NCBI RefSeq assembly: GCF_025971925.1
Contig: NZ_JAPDHV010000002.1
Span: forward strand, 244,003-308,002
From: Chryseobacterium oryctis
GTDB lineage: Bacteria; Bacteroidota; Bacteroidia; Flavobacteriales; Weeksellaceae
DNA: 64,000 nucleotides
Direction of reading: 5' to 3'
The translations under genes and the position numbers were made by a program. The notes beneath the pieces were generated by a model that was given only the letters and a program-made list of their open reading frames with translations, did not search any database and had not been told where the DNA came from. This document shows positions 41,924 through 51,241 of this stretch, in pieces (the first letter of the stretch is position 1; each line of letters opens with the position of its first letter).

Positions 41924-41940
41924 TTTAAATGTTAATTCAT

Positions 41941-41975
41941 AAAAAATCGGAGTTCAAAGAATTCCGATTTTTTAT
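41941..41975 (-). terminator. Terminator of the thioredoxin-like pair
   Basis: AAAAAATCGGA pairs with TCCGATTTTTT around a 10-base loop, symmetrical A and T runs. It lies 13 bases past the stop at 41988. Confidence 0.75.
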
Positions 41976-41987
41976 AAATCAAATATA

Positions 41988-42641
41988 TTATTTCTTGACT
42001 TTTATTGTGCATCCAATTGCAACTGTTTTTGTTGTTTTTACAGTTTCACCTTTAATCAAAGCATTCACCGCATCCTGAACATAATATTCTGAAACATCAT
42101 TCGGGTTTTCGTAATTATTATCGATTGCTCCGATATATTTAACGATATTTTTACCATTTTCTTTTTGAAGAAGGAAAACATGAGGCGTTTTAGTTGCTCC
42201 GTATTGAGGATAAATTTTCTGCCCCTCATCAAGCAAATAAGGAAAGGTAAAACCTTTTTGCTTGGCTCTTTCAATCATTTTATCATAACTGTCTTCCGGC
42301 TGAACATTCGGATCATTCGGATTAATTGCAATCACAGGATATCCTTGATATTTGTATTTCTTGTCAAGCTCTATAATTCTGTCTTCGTACTTTTTCGCAT
42401 ACGGACAATGGTTGCATGTAAAAATCACAATAAATCCTTTTGCCGATTTAAAGTCACTCAAAGAAACCATTTTCCCATCAACATTTTTTAGCTTGAAATC
42501 GGTCGCCTCATCTCCTACTTCATACCCTTTTGAAGAAGAAATTTTATCATACTGATTTACTTTATCTCTGTTGAATGTTGTAAAACTCAATGCTGTGAGT
42601 GCTACAACAAAAGCTGTCATTAAAATTTTAAAACTTTTCAT
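41988..42641 (-). CDS. Exported thioredoxin-family (redoxin) protein
   Basis: 217 residues with a signal peptide (MKSFKILMTAFVVALTALSF). The redoxin domain has DFKLKNVDGKMVSLSDF, the active site FTCNHCPYAKKYEDR (a CxxC), and YGATKTPHVFLLQKENGK. This CNHCPYAK version is a subfamily frequent in Bacteroidota periplasm, of unknown substrate. Gap to the upstream TlpA-like gene is 10 bases, so they form an operon. Confidence 0.88.
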   Translation of the reverse strand: MKSFKILMTAFVVALTALSFTTFNRDKVNQYDKISSSKGYEVGDEATDFKLKNVDGKMVSLSDFKSAKGFIVIFTCNHCPYAKKYEDRIIELDKKYKYQGYPVIAINPNDPNVQPEDSYDKMIERAKQKGFTFPYLLDEGQKIYPQYGATKTPHVFLLQKENGKNIVKYIGAIDNNYENPNDVSEYYVQDAVNALIKGETVKTTKTVAIGCTIKVKK

Positions 42642-42651
42642 AAGTTATTGT

Positions 42652-43137
42652 CTATAAGTATTTTGTAATAATATTTTCTAATTCTTCTTTGCTCATTTCA
42701 CCATCATTAAAATGAACTTTCTCTCCGTTTTTATAAAATATCGTAACAGGAATATTTCCATCCCATTTCTTTTCAAAACGCGGAATCCAGGTATTCATTC
42801 TTTTGATATCATCCAACAAAATCACCTCAGCAGTAAGGTTTTTATTTTTGATAAACTTAATTACCCTTTCTTTATCCACAAGTCTATCAAGAGACACCAA
42901 AATCATTTTGAACTTGGGATTATCTGCATTTTTATTGTTTACTTCCATAAAATGAGGAAGCTCTTTCACACAAGGAGCACAGGTCGTTGACCAAAAATTC
43001 ACGACAAGAAGTTTTTCCCCCTCTTCTTGTATTCTTTTTTCCAGCTCTTCATATTTCACAATTGAAATTACTTTTTGCTGTGCCTTAAAAATAATAACAC
43101 CCAGAAACAAGATTAGTAAACTTATTAAATTCTTCAT
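42652..43137 (-). CDS. TlpA-like thiol-disulfide protein
   Basis: 161 residues from the ATG at 43135-43137, which gives a proper signal peptide (MKNLISLLILFLGVIIFKA). Longer in-frame starts lack this. The thioredoxin fold carries NFWSTTCAPCVKELPHF, a CxxC active site, and a WDGNIPVTIFYKNGEKV cis-Pro region. It probably reduces or transfers thiols in the periplasm. First gene of a two-gene unit with the redoxin gene. Confidence 0.88.
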   Translation of the reverse strand: MKNLISLLILFLGVIIFKAQQKVISIVKYEELEKRIQEEGEKLLVVNFWSTTCAPCVKELPHFMEVNNKNADNPKFKMILVSLDRLVDKERVIKFIKNKNLTAEVILLDDIKRMNTWIPRFEKKWDGNIPVTIFYKNGEKVHFNDGEMSKEELENIITKYL

Positions 43138-43260
43138 ACTCAAATTTAATAATTCTTTTTCAATAAGAATTTTAACTAATTGCAGAAAAATCTCCACTCT
43201 TTTTCGCTCATATAGGTATTTAGGCTCTTTTTTTGCTGTAAGAAAACAAAAAATTGACTT

Positions 43261-43707
43261 ATGAAAAAAGCTATTCTTTTTTTGATGTTATCATTTGGTT
43301 TTATGACATTTGCACAAAAATCAGAAACATATACCCCTGAATTCAGCAGTGTTACCAATGTTCCGAATTATGGAATAATAAAAGCCAAAATGAAGCTCGA
43401 TGATGTGGTAACAAAAGCAGATACTGCTCCCGAATTTCCCGGCGGAACAGAAACTTTTAAAAGACAATTTGCCGAAAAAATGGACGTAATTGATGTAAAA
43501 TCTAATAAAATCAACACCCGGGTATATTTCATTGTTGAAAAAAACGGCTATGTAAGATATGTTACCGCAACAGGTGATGATAAAAAGCACTCCCAAGCAG
43601 CAGAAATAGCCGTAAGGAGAATGTTTGTAAGATGGAAACCTGCCACTATAAACGGTGAGCCTGTGCGATATCTTTATACTTTTCCTTTAACTTTGAAGAA
43701 GTATTAA
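43261..43707 (+). CDS. Secreted TonB-C-like domain protein, first of two
   Basis: 148 residues with a signal peptide (MKKAILFLMLSFGFMTFA). The mature protein contains APEFPGGTETFKRQFAEKM followed by a TonB C-terminal-like fold (VYFIVEKNGYVRYVTATGDD; AVRRMFVRWKPATINGEPV). There is no proline-rich region or membrane anchor, so it is not a complete TonB. Such stand-alone domains are common in Flavobacteriia. The related gene follows 25 bases downstream. Confidence 0.8.
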   Translation: MKKAILFLMLSFGFMTFAQKSETYTPEFSSVTNVPNYGIIKAKMKLDDVVTKADTAPEFPGGTETFKRQFAEKMDVIDVKSNKINTRVYFIVEKNGYVRYVTATGDDKKHSQAAEIAVRRMFVRWKPATINGEPVRYLYTFPLTLKKY

Positions 43708-43711
43708 ATAC

Positions 43712-43719
43712 TATTTTTG
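43712..43719 (+). promoter_or_regulatory. Promoter -7 element (TATTTTTG)
   Basis: TAnnTTTG match 13 bases before the ATG at 43733. A TTTG lies 16 bases further upstream, shorter than the usual spacing. Confidence 0.35.
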
Positions 43720-43732
43720 TGCAAAACTCATT

Positions 43733-44158
43733 ATGAAAATAATTCTATTTCTATCAATCCTCTTTAACATATTGGTTTTTGGACAAGAATCAGTAAAAGA
43801 TTCAGTAATAATTGACGATCAGTTACTCCAAGAACAAGAAAACTATCAGGTTTTTCTCTACAGCACAAAATCTGCTGAATTTCCTCAAGGAATCAAAACA
43901 TTTAGAAAAATGATTGCCGAAAATTTCAGAATGCGAAAAATAAAGTATTCTCAGAAAAAAGAAACATCTCAAATAATTTTTATTATCAAAAAAGACGGAA
44001 CATTAACGGATATAGAAGCTATCGGAACAAATGAGTCTTTCAATCAAGAAGTCATTAGGGCGGTTAAGAAAATTAAAGAGAAGTGGATACCTGCGGAAAT
44101 TAATGGGAAAAAAGCCCGTTCTAGAGTAGAAATGCCTCTAACAATAAATTTTGACTAA
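43733..44158 (+). CDS. Secreted TonB-C-like domain protein, second of two
   Basis: 141 residues, paralogous to the preceding gene. Signal peptide MKIILFLSILFNILVFG. AEFPQGIKTFRKMIAENF corresponds to the PGGTETFKRQ motif; IIFIIKKDGTLTDIEAIGTN and KIKEKWIPAEINGKKARSRV are the TonB-C-like part. Anchorless and shorter than true TonB. Followed at once by a terminator shared with mutS. Confidence 0.78.
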   Translation: MKIILFLSILFNILVFGQESVKDSVIIDDQLLQEQENYQVFLYSTKSAEFPQGIKTFRKMIAENFRMRKIKYSQKKETSQIIFIIKKDGTLTDIEAIGTNESFNQEVIRAVKKIKEKWIPAEINGKKARSRVEMPLTINFD

Positions 44159-44160
44159 AT

Positions 44161-44195
44161 AAAAAATGATTGGTTTACTCCCCAATCATTTTTTT
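44161..44195. terminator. Bidirectional terminator at the mutS end
   Basis: AAAAATGATTGG pairs with CCAATCATTTTTT. The mutS stop codon lies in the loop, so the hairpin includes the last mutS codons. Confidence 0.8.
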
Positions 44196-46763
44196 TATTG
44201 CATTAAGCTTCATTAAAGCCTCAATCGGTGTCAATGTATTAATATCAATCTTCGTTAATTCTTCTCGAATATTTTCTAAAACAGGGTCATCTAATTGGAA
44301 GAATGAAAGCTGCATATTTTCTTCTGTCACTCTTTTTATACTTTCAGAAGAACCTCCGTTTTGGGAACGACTTGCTTCTAATGTTTTAAGAATTTCGTTG
44401 GCTCTGTTTACAACTTTTGCCGGCATTCCCGCCAGTTTTGCCACATGAATACCAAAGCTATGCTCACTTCCTCCCGAAACCAGCTTTCTTAAGAAAATAA
44501 TATTCCCTTTATTCTCCTGAATAGAAACATGGAAATTCTTAATACGCTCAAAGTTCACGGTCATTTCATTCAGTTCATGATAATGCGTGGCAAACAAAGT
44601 TTTTGCCTGAGTTATATGCTGATGAAGATATTCCGCAATCGCCCAGGCAATGGAAACACCATCATAAGTAGATGTTCCACGTCCGATTTCGTCTAACAAA
44701 ATTAAACTTCTATCAGAAATATTATTCAAAATGTTGGCTGCTTCATTCATTTCAACCATGAAAGTTGATTCTCCCGCAGAAATATTATCTGTCGCTCCTA
44801 CTCTTGTGAAAATTTTATCTAAAATTCCAATCTCAGCATGTTTTGCAGGAACAAAACTACCAATTTGAGCCAATAGACAAACAATCGCAGTCTGACGAAG
44901 AATAGCCGATTTACCTGCCATATTCGGTCCTGTAACCATAATGATTTGCTGAGAATCTTTGTCTAAGAAAATATCATTCGGGATATATTTTTCTCCTAAA
45001 GGAAGTGCATTTTCTATAATCGGATGTCTCGCTTCTTTCAAATCAATTGCAAAACCCTCATTCAAAACAGGTTTTGTATAGCTTTCAGAAACAGCTAATT
45101 CTGATAAACCAACCGCAACATCCAATTGAGCGATAATATTTGAGTTTTCCTGAATCTGATCGATATAAATCATGGTTTCAGAACAAACTTTTCTATACAA
45201 TTCGTTTTCTAAAACTCCAATTTTTTCCTCAGCTCCAAGAATCTGATTTTCGTATTCTTTCAGTTCTTCGGTAATGTAACGTTCTGCGTTTACCAGTGTT
45301 TGTTTTCTTACCCAATCACTCGGAACTTTATCTTTATGGGTATTTCGAACTTCTATAAAATATCCGAAAACATTATTAAAATCAATTTTAAGACTTGAAA
45401 TTCCTGTTCTTTCGATTTCTCTCTGGCACATTTCATCCAAAAAGCCTCTTCCTTTACTTTGAAGACCTCTTAATCGGTCTAATTCTTCGGAGATTCCTTC
45501 TTTAATGACATTTCCTTTGGCTAAATTAACAGGAAGTTCCTCATTAAGATGATTTTCCAAAATTTTAATCAATTCTTCCTGATCATACAAAGGCTCTAAC
45601 CAAGCTAAAACATCTGCGTGAGGATGAAGTAAAGTCTTAATTTTATGAATATTAATCAAACTTTGACGAAGATAACCTAATTCTTTAGGTGAAATTTTTT
45701 CAGCCGCCAGTTTTCCCATTAATCGGTCTAAATCTGAGATAGATTTTAATAGTTGAGAAATATTATACTTTAGATCGTCATTTTCGTTCAGGAAATCAAT
45801 TAAAGAAAGCCTTCTGTTTATTTCATTAACTGATTTTAATGGTAAAATAATTCTTCTTCTTAACAATCTTCCTCCCATCGGAGTGGATGTTTTATCAATA
45901 ATATCCAGCAAAGATTTTCCTTGTGCATTACTTGGATAAACAATCTCAAGATTTCTCAGCGTAAAATTATCCATCATCAGAAAATCCTCTTGTGGAATAA
46001 CCTGAATTTTGGTAATGTGAGATAATAAATTGTGATGAGTATCTTCTACCAAATAGGCAAAAATAGCACCTGCTGCCGTAATTGCCAACGGTTGATTTTC
46101 AACTCCAAAACCTTTTAACGAATTGGTTTTAAAATGATTTGTCAGTTTTTCGTAAGCAAAATTATACTGATATGCCCAATCTTCTAGTTTAAAGGCATTT
46201 TTATTTTTAAGCTGTTCCGGAATCTGAACACTTCTCTGATAAATGATTTCACTAGGATCAAAAGTATTGACAATATGAAGTAGTTTTTCTAAATTTCCTT
46301 CACTTACCAAAAATTCTCCCGTAGAAATATCCACCAAAGCAATCCCGAACTTCTCTTTTTCTTTATGAAGAGAAAGCAGGAAATTATTTTTCTTTGAATT
46401 TAAGACCTGATCGTTGAACGTAACACCAGGTGTTACCAATTCTGTAACTCCTCTTTTTACGATTCCTTTTACCATTTTTGGATCTTCCAACTGGTCACAA
46501 ATCGCAACTCTCATTCCTGCTCTTACCAATTTGGGAAGATAAGAATCTACCGAATGATGAGGGAAACCCGCTAATTCTATGTGTCCTTCTCCATTGGCTC
46601 TTTTTGTAAGAACAATCCCCAAAATCTGAGAAGTTTTAACAGCATCTTGCCCGAAAGTTTCATAAAAATCTCCTACTCTGAATAGTAAAAGCGCATCAGG
46701 ATACTTTGCCTTGATGGTATTATACTGCATCATTAACGGGGTTTCTTTCTTCGCTTTTGCCAT
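44175..46763 (-). CDS. mutS: DNA mismatch repair protein MutS
   Basis: 862 residues. Mismatch-sensing ATPase. The N-terminal mismatch motif FRVGDFYETFG (Phe-x-Glu) is intact. Connector, lever and clamp domains follow. The ATPase has Walker A GPNMAGKSAILRQTA, the GESTFMVEMNEAANIL signature and Walker B LLDEIGRGTSTYDG, then FATHYHELNEM. The C-terminus ends in a short helix-turn-helix region. Length is normal for MutS1. Single-gene unit. Confidence 0.97.
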   Translation of the reverse strand: MAKAKKETPLMMQYNTIKAKYPDALLLFRVGDFYETFGQDAVKTSQILGIVLTKRANGEGHIELAGFPHHSVDSYLPKLVRAGMRVAICDQLEDPKMVKGIVKRGVTELVTPGVTFNDQVLNSKKNNFLLSLHKEKEKFGIALVDISTGEFLVSEGNLEKLLHIVNTFDPSEIIYQRSVQIPEQLKNKNAFKLEDWAYQYNFAYEKLTNHFKTNSLKGFGVENQPLAITAAGAIFAYLVEDTHHNLLSHITKIQVIPQEDFLMMDNFTLRNLEIVYPSNAQGKSLLDIIDKTSTPMGGRLLRRRIILPLKSVNEINRRLSLIDFLNENDDLKYNISQLLKSISDLDRLMGKLAAEKISPKELGYLRQSLINIHKIKTLLHPHADVLAWLEPLYDQEELIKILENHLNEELPVNLAKGNVIKEGISEELDRLRGLQSKGRGFLDEMCQREIERTGISSLKIDFNNVFGYFIEVRNTHKDKVPSDWVRKQTLVNAERYITEELKEYENQILGAEEKIGVLENELYRKVCSETMIYIDQIQENSNIIAQLDVAVGLSELAVSESYTKPVLNEGFAIDLKEARHPIIENALPLGEKYIPNDIFLDKDSQQIIMVTGPNMAGKSAILRQTAIVCLLAQIGSFVPAKHAEIGILDKIFTRVGATDNISAGESTFMVEMNEAANILNNISDRSLILLDEIGRGTSTYDGVSIAWAIAEYLHQHITQAKTLFATHYHELNEMTVNFERIKNFHVSIQENKGNIIFLRKLVSGGSEHSFGIHVAKLAGMPAKVVNRANEILKTLEASRSQNGGSSESIKRVTEENMQLSFFQLDDPVLENIREELTKIDINTLTPIEALMKLNAIKKMIGE

Positions 46764-46890
46764 TAAAATATTTGTTAAAATTCGGATGGTAAAAATATGA
46801 AATAAAATAGAAGGATTAAAATGCTTAAGATTATCTTAATTACATTTTAACCCCTCTATTTTTGATTTTTTTTAGAGTTTAATCTAAAAA

Positions 46891-47769
46891 CTAGGAATTG
46901 TTTTGTAAATATTTCTTTAGTGCTTTATTGCTTTTCTCATAAGCCCATTTTTGTTTAAAATTCACCCATTTAGCCTTAAAAAATTTTCGCATGATTTTAT
47001 CTGTATATCTCATGATAAAAACATGATATAGCATATTGGCAAAAACAGATGGCTTGTTAGGAAGCGCTCGAAGCGACAATGAAAAACCAGGCTCTAGGTA
47101 TCTGTTAAAATGCCAAAAAGCTCCTGGAATAAAAAGTGCATCGCCGTGTTCCATGAAAATTTCAAAACCTTTGGCTTGTTTTAAAGCCGGAAATTTTTCA
47201 TAATCCGGATTTTCAAAATCTAAATCATAAACTGTGTGAACGGATAACGGAACTTTATATAAAAAATCAGACTGCTTTTGGTCAAACAATAAAATCCTTT
47301 TTTTTCCTTCGAAATGAACATGTAAAAAATCCCCTAAATCTACATCATAATGCATAATAACGTGCGCATCACTTCCCCCGAAAAATAAAGTGGGAAGTCG
47401 CTTAAAAAATTTCATCCCCAAATCAGGATATGTAAAATTTTTCAACAATTCAGGCAATCTGTCTGTAATAATATAAAAGAAGATTCGTAGATCTGAAGGT
47501 TTACTTTTGATGGTATCAATATAATCCTTCATTTTCATGTGTGTAACGGGAGCATCTGTGCTTTTAGATGCGTCCGCCGGTTTATTGTCATATAACGGAA
47601 CTTCCTGTTCTCCTGCTTTTTCTCGGATAAAATCAAAATTCCATTTATCAAAAGCATCCCAACGACTTGCAAAATTCTTTATCAGAAGAGGCTTTTGCTT
47701 CTTAAAATATTTTTTTTGAAAATCTTCTTTGCTTATATCATTTACAACATCTACTTTTTCGAGAATCAT
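46891..47769 (-). CDS. Cupin-like (JmjC-related) domain protein
   Basis: 292 residues. A cupin_8/JmjC-like fold, possible 2-oxoglutarate/Fe(II) oxygenase: FQKKYFKKQKPLLIKNFA at the start, an iron-binding HYDVDLGDFLHVHFEGKKR (HxD) and the distal His in EHGDALFIPGAFWHFNR. The basic C-terminus (KAKWVNFKQKWAYEKSNKAL) resembles other bacteroidal members. The substrate is unknown. Stand-alone gene. Confidence 0.82.
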   Translation of the reverse strand: MILEKVDVVNDISKEDFQKKYFKKQKPLLIKNFASRWDAFDKWNFDFIREKAGEQEVPLYDNKPADASKSTDAPVTHMKMKDYIDTIKSKPSDLRIFFYIITDRLPELLKNFTYPDLGMKFFKRLPTLFFGGSDAHVIMHYDVDLGDFLHVHFEGKKRILLFDQKQSDFLYKVPLSVHTVYDLDFENPDYEKFPALKQAKGFEIFMEHGDALFIPGAFWHFNRYLEPGFSLSLRALPNKPSVFANMLYHVFIMRYTDKIMRKFFKAKWVNFKQKWAYEKSNKALKKYLQNNS

Positions 47770-47875
47770 TTGACAATAAATTTAATACGAAATAAAAATA
47801 GTGTTTTTTTGAGTTTAAAAAAAATTCTGCCTCTAATTTATCCACTTCTATAAAGTTTATAAAAGTGAAAAAAAT

Positions 47876-47883
47876 TATCTTTG
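47876..47883 (+). promoter_or_regulatory. Promoter -7 element (TATCTTTG)
   Basis: TAnnTTTG match 17 bases before the ATG at 47901. It falls inside the longer reading frame that starts with GTG at 47865, arguing for the ATG. Confidence 0.55.
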
Positions 47884-47900
47884 TGATACTTACTACGTTT

Positions 47901-48782
47901 ATGAGAGTTTATAATACCAAACATTTTCTGAAAATCCTTTTTAGTTTACATAAAAGTGATACTTTAAAAATTCTTTTCCCGAGCATGCTTCTTGTAGGAT
48001 TATATTCTTGGGGAATAATGTACCTGGAAATCGAGTATCTTCATTTAACTTCAAAATCCGGGATAAGCAATGTAGGCATGATTCATTCCATGCTTGGCTT
48101 TGTACTTTCTTTATTATTGGTTTTCAGAACAAATACAGCTTACGACAGATGGTGGGAAGGAAGAAAACTCTGGGGGAAATTAGTAAATGACACAAGAAAT
48201 TTTGCAGTAAAAGTTAAAACTATTCTTGGTGATGACAGGCAAAATGCAGAACAAATTGCAAGATATATAAAGTTCTTTCCACACTTTTTAGCTAAACATC
48301 TTTCTAAAGAATCAACAAGACTGGCTTTAGATGAAGATTATTCTGAAATTGAAAAATCATTGAAACATCATGGACCTAGTGAAATTATTGTTCTTTTGAC
48401 CTACAAATTAAACCAATTAAAAAAAGAAGGAAAAATTTCGGACATAGAAATGATGTATTTAGACACTCAGCTTTCAGGCTTTTTAGAAGTTTGCGGAGGT
48501 TGTGAAAGAATTAAAAATACACCCATCCCCTATTCTTATTCATCTTTCATCAAAAAATTTATTATTCTGTATGTTTTCGCTTTGCCAATTGCATACGTTA
48601 TCAACATCGGAACATTTATTATTCCTTTAACCATGTTTATTTATTATGTATTGATGAGTCTCGAATTAATCGCAGAAGAAATTGAAGACCCTTTCAACAA
48701 TGACGAAAATGATATTCCTATGGAAACTTTATCTCAAAATATCGAAAGAAACGTTCATCAAATCATGGGCTTAAAAAAATAA
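47901..48782 (+). CDS. Bestrophin family ion channel
   Basis: 293 residues from the ATG at 47901 (MRVYNTKHFLKILF). Bestrophin fold: two N-terminal helices with the SMLGFVLSLLLVFRTNTAYDRWWEGRKLWG signature in pieces, then VNDTRNFAVKV, a middle helical segment, and a C-terminal EEIEDPFNNDENDIPMETL segment that holds the acidic Ca-clasp-like motif. Bacterial bestrophins are inner-membrane pentameric channels, often cation-selective. Selectivity cannot be read. Confidence 0.9.
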   Translation: MRVYNTKHFLKILFSLHKSDTLKILFPSMLLVGLYSWGIMYLEIEYLHLTSKSGISNVGMIHSMLGFVLSLLLVFRTNTAYDRWWEGRKLWGKLVNDTRNFAVKVKTILGDDRQNAEQIARYIKFFPHFLAKHLSKESTRLALDEDYSEIEKSLKHHGPSEIIVLLTYKLNQLKKEGKISDIEMMYLDTQLSGFLEVCGGCERIKNTPIPYSYSSFIKKFIILYVFALPIAYVINIGTFIIPLTMFIYYVLMSLELIAEEIEDPFNNDENDIPMETLSQNIERNVHQIMGLKK

Positions 48783-48842
48783 CTCAACTTTTAAGATTTT
48801 TCCATTCTAGATTTTACTCTTAATTATAAAAAGCAAAAATTA

Positions 48843-48850
48843 TAATTTTG
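48843..48850 (+). promoter_or_regulatory. Promoter -7 element (TAATTTTG)
   Basis: TAnnTTTG match about 80 bases before the methyltransferase gene, the only candidate in this spacer. Confidence 0.4.
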
Positions 48851-48930
48851 GTAAATTGCAGGATGAAAAATATGCTCTTCCTCAAAAATAGGAGAGACAT
48901 AAAGAAAATTAACTACAACAAAATAAGACT

Positions 48931-49461
48931 TTGGTACATAAATTAAAACTGGAAGAACTCAACAGAATAGATGTAGAAACATTTAAAAAAGTTGAAAAAA
49001 TTCCTTTGATAGTAATTCTGGATAATATAAGAAGTATGCATAATGTAGGTGCAACCTTCAGAACGGCAGATGCTTTTTTGGTTGAGAAAATCATTCTTTG
49101 CGGAATCACACCTCAGCCTCCACATCGTGAAATTCATAAAGCAGCGTTAGGAGCAACAGAAAGTGTTGATTGGAGCTATGAAAATGACATAAATACAGCA
49201 ATTAATGATTTAAAATCTCAAGGTTACGAAGTTGTAGGAATAGAGCAAACCACCGACAGTAAAATGATCACAGATTTTACAATAGACAAATCTAAAAAAT
49301 ATGCTGTTATTTTAGGAAATGAAGTAGACGGAATAAGTGATGAAGCATTACAAAATATCGATTCTTTCATCGAAATTCCTCAGTTGGGAACAAAACACTC
49401 TTTAAACGTAAGTGTTTGCGGAGGAATTGTAATGTGGGAGTTTGCAAAAGCCTTAAAATAA
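48931..49461 (+). CDS. TrmH-type (SpoU) RNA 2'-O-methyltransferase
   Basis: 176 residues. SPOUT fold with all three motifs: IVILDNIRSMHNVGATFRTAD, YAVILGNEVDGISDEAL and IEIPQLGTKHSLNVSVCGGI. It methylates the ribose of an RNA residue using SAM; the target (tRNA or rRNA) is not evident. The only in-frame start ahead of the conserved part is TTG at 48931; there is no ATG before motif 1 except deep inside the domain. The TTG start is therefore accepted but less certain. The protein lacks the N-terminal RNA-binding domain of larger SpoU proteins. Confidence 0.88.
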   Translation: MVHKLKLEELNRIDVETFKKVEKIPLIVILDNIRSMHNVGATFRTADAFLVEKIILCGITPQPPHREIHKAALGATESVDWSYENDINTAINDLKSQGYEVVGIEQTTDSKMITDFTIDKSKKYAVILGNEVDGISDEALQNIDSFIEIPQLGTKHSLNVSVCGGIVMWEFAKALK

Positions 49462-49463
49462 AA

Positions 49464-49495
49464 AAACTGCATATGTCTTGTTGACAGTGCAGTTT
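49464..49495 (+). terminator. Hairpin after the TrmH-type gene
   Basis: AAACTGCA (49464-49471) pairs with TGCAGTTT (49488-49495); an inner TGTC/GACA pair extends the structure. There is no T run directly after, so terminator function is uncertain. Confidence 0.45.
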
Positions 49496-49645
49496 GAAAT
49501 AAATCTAATAAAAAGTAAAAATGAAAGGCGACAAAGGTACTTTTTTTTTCATTACAAACAAATTTTAAAATCATTTTTTTTTATAAAATCAAAAAAAAGT
49601 TTTGTTTTCAGAAAAAACATAGCTTAATTTTTATAAATTAGCACA

Positions 49646-50296
49646 ATGTTTATCAAGGATTATATCTCGAAAGATTTCCCGTGTTTTCTTCTCTCTGACT
49701 CAATAGAATCAGCAAGAAATACATTAGATGATTTTGGATATTCTCATATTTTCATCAAAAAATCCAATCTTTTTTACGGAGCTATCGCAAAAGACTTTCT
49801 TTATGAAGAAGAAGGAACTTTAAAAAGTCTTGAACATCAAATAGAGCGTTTTGCAATTCTTGAGGATAATAATATCATGGATAGCATTCGTCTATTCTAC
49901 ACATTCAATTCTAATATAATTCCGGTCATTAATAAAAATGAAAAATATTTAGGATACATTAGCTGTGATGATGTTTTTCAGGATTTCTCAAAATATCCTT
50001 TATTTTCAGAATCGGGAGCAATACTCACAATAGAGACTCCTTCGAGAAAATATTCGATGACAGAGATTGCTAATATTGTTGAGAGTAATAACTCTAAGTT
50101 TTATGGTTCTTTCATTAGTTTTATGTCTGATGAAGTCGTTCATGTCACGATAAAAATAAGTAACGAAAACCTGAGTTCTATTGATGAAACTTTTGACCGA
50201 TATGATTATAGAATCGTTGAAAAATATTATTCTGATGAAAAATCAGACTTGTTCAAAGACAGATTCGGATTTTTTCAAAAATTCATAGAAATTTAA
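49646..50296 (+). CDS. CBS domain-containing protein
   Basis: 216 residues. The N-terminal about 125 residues contain two CBS-type motifs (IEKSNLFYG-like; SNIIPVINKNEKYLGYIS), the second complete. The C-terminal part (IETPSRKYSMTEIANIVESN; VVHVTIKISNENLSSI) resembles the small ACT-like domain of AcuB-type proteins. CBS pairs bind adenine nucleotides to regulate partners. It lies 5 bases upstream of nadK, so it may respond to NAD(P) or adenylate status; that is inference. Confidence 0.82.
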   Translation: MFIKDYISKDFPCFLLSDSIESARNTLDDFGYSHIFIKKSNLFYGAIAKDFLYEEEGTLKSLEHQIERFAILEDNNIMDSIRLFYTFNSNIIPVINKNEKYLGYISCDDVFQDFSKYPLFSESGAILTIETPSRKYSMTEIANIVESNNSKFYGSFISFMSDEVVHVTIKISNENLSSIDETFDRYDYRIVEKYYSDEKSDLFKDRFGFFQKFIEI

Positions 50297-50301
50297 AAAG
50301 A

Positions 50302-51168
50302 ATGAAGGCAGCCATATATTCTCAGAAGAAAGATCTTGATACTTTTTTATATTTAAGCAAGTTTATTTCAGAGCTTGAAAACAGAGGTGTAAAGTCTGTT
50401 TTGTATGATGAAATGGCAGAAGCTCTTCAATTTTCAAAAATTTTCGAAACTTTTAATAACAAACAAGACCTTCTTGATAAAGAGGTTAGCCTTTTCTTTA
50501 CGTTTGGAGGAGACGGTACCATTGTAACATCATTAACTTTCATTGAAGATCTGGAAATTCCTATCGTGGGTGTAAATACCGGAAGATTAGGATTTTTAGC
50601 AAGTTTTACAAAAGAAGAAGCCTTTAAAGAACTGGATTCTATATTAAAAGGAGATGTAAAAACAAGTCGTCGCTCAGTTATTCAAGTTGTTTCACCTGAT
50701 TTAGACGGTGTTTTTCCCTATGCTTTAAACGATGTTACAATTTCAAGAAAAGAAACAACATCTATGATTACGGTAGATTCGTATATCAATGATGAATTTC
50801 TAAACGTTTTTTGGGGAGACGGAGTTATCGTTTCCACACCTACAGGCTCTACAGCCTATTCTTTGAGTTGTGGAGGTCCTATTATCTCTCCCAATAACGA
50901 AAATTTTGTCATTACCCCAATTGCTCCGCACAACCTTAATGTAAGACCTTTGGTTGTAAATGACCGTGTTAAAATCAAATTCAGAGTAGAAAGCAGAGTT
51001 CCTCAGTATTCTCTTTCGCTTGATTCACGATTGATACACATTGAAACAGATACAGAAATTGTAGTAAAGAAGGCAGATTTCCAGATACTTTTAGTACAAC
51101 CAAATAATTTAAGTTTCTACGAAACCATCCGCCAGAAGCTCCTTTGGGGAAAAGACAAAAGAAACTAA
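50302..51168 (+). CDS. nadK: NAD kinase
   Basis: 288 residues. It phosphorylates NAD to NADP with ATP. Key motifs: LFFTFGGDGTIVTSLTF (GGDG), GVNTGRLGFLASF, the LNDVTISRKETTSMI (NE/D-type) segment and TPTGSTAYSLSCGGPII. Length standard. Co-transcribed with the CBS gene upstream. Confidence 0.96.
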   Translation: MKAAIYSQKKDLDTFLYLSKFISELENRGVKSVLYDEMAEALQFSKIFETFNNKQDLLDKEVSLFFTFGGDGTIVTSLTFIEDLEIPIVGVNTGRLGFLASFTKEEAFKELDSILKGDVKTSRRSVIQVVSPDLDGVFPYALNDVTISRKETTSMITVDSYINDEFLNVFWGDGVIVSTPTGSTAYSLSCGGPIISPNNENFVITPIAPHNLNVRPLVVNDRVKIKFRVESRVPQYSLSLDSRLIHIETDTEIVVKKADFQILLVQPNNLSFYETIRQKLLWGKDKRN

Positions 51169-51241
51169 CAATATCTTAAAAATTATTACCTTTACAGGAA
51201 TTTTAAAAACACAGTAATAAATTTATATTAAAAAGTAAAAA

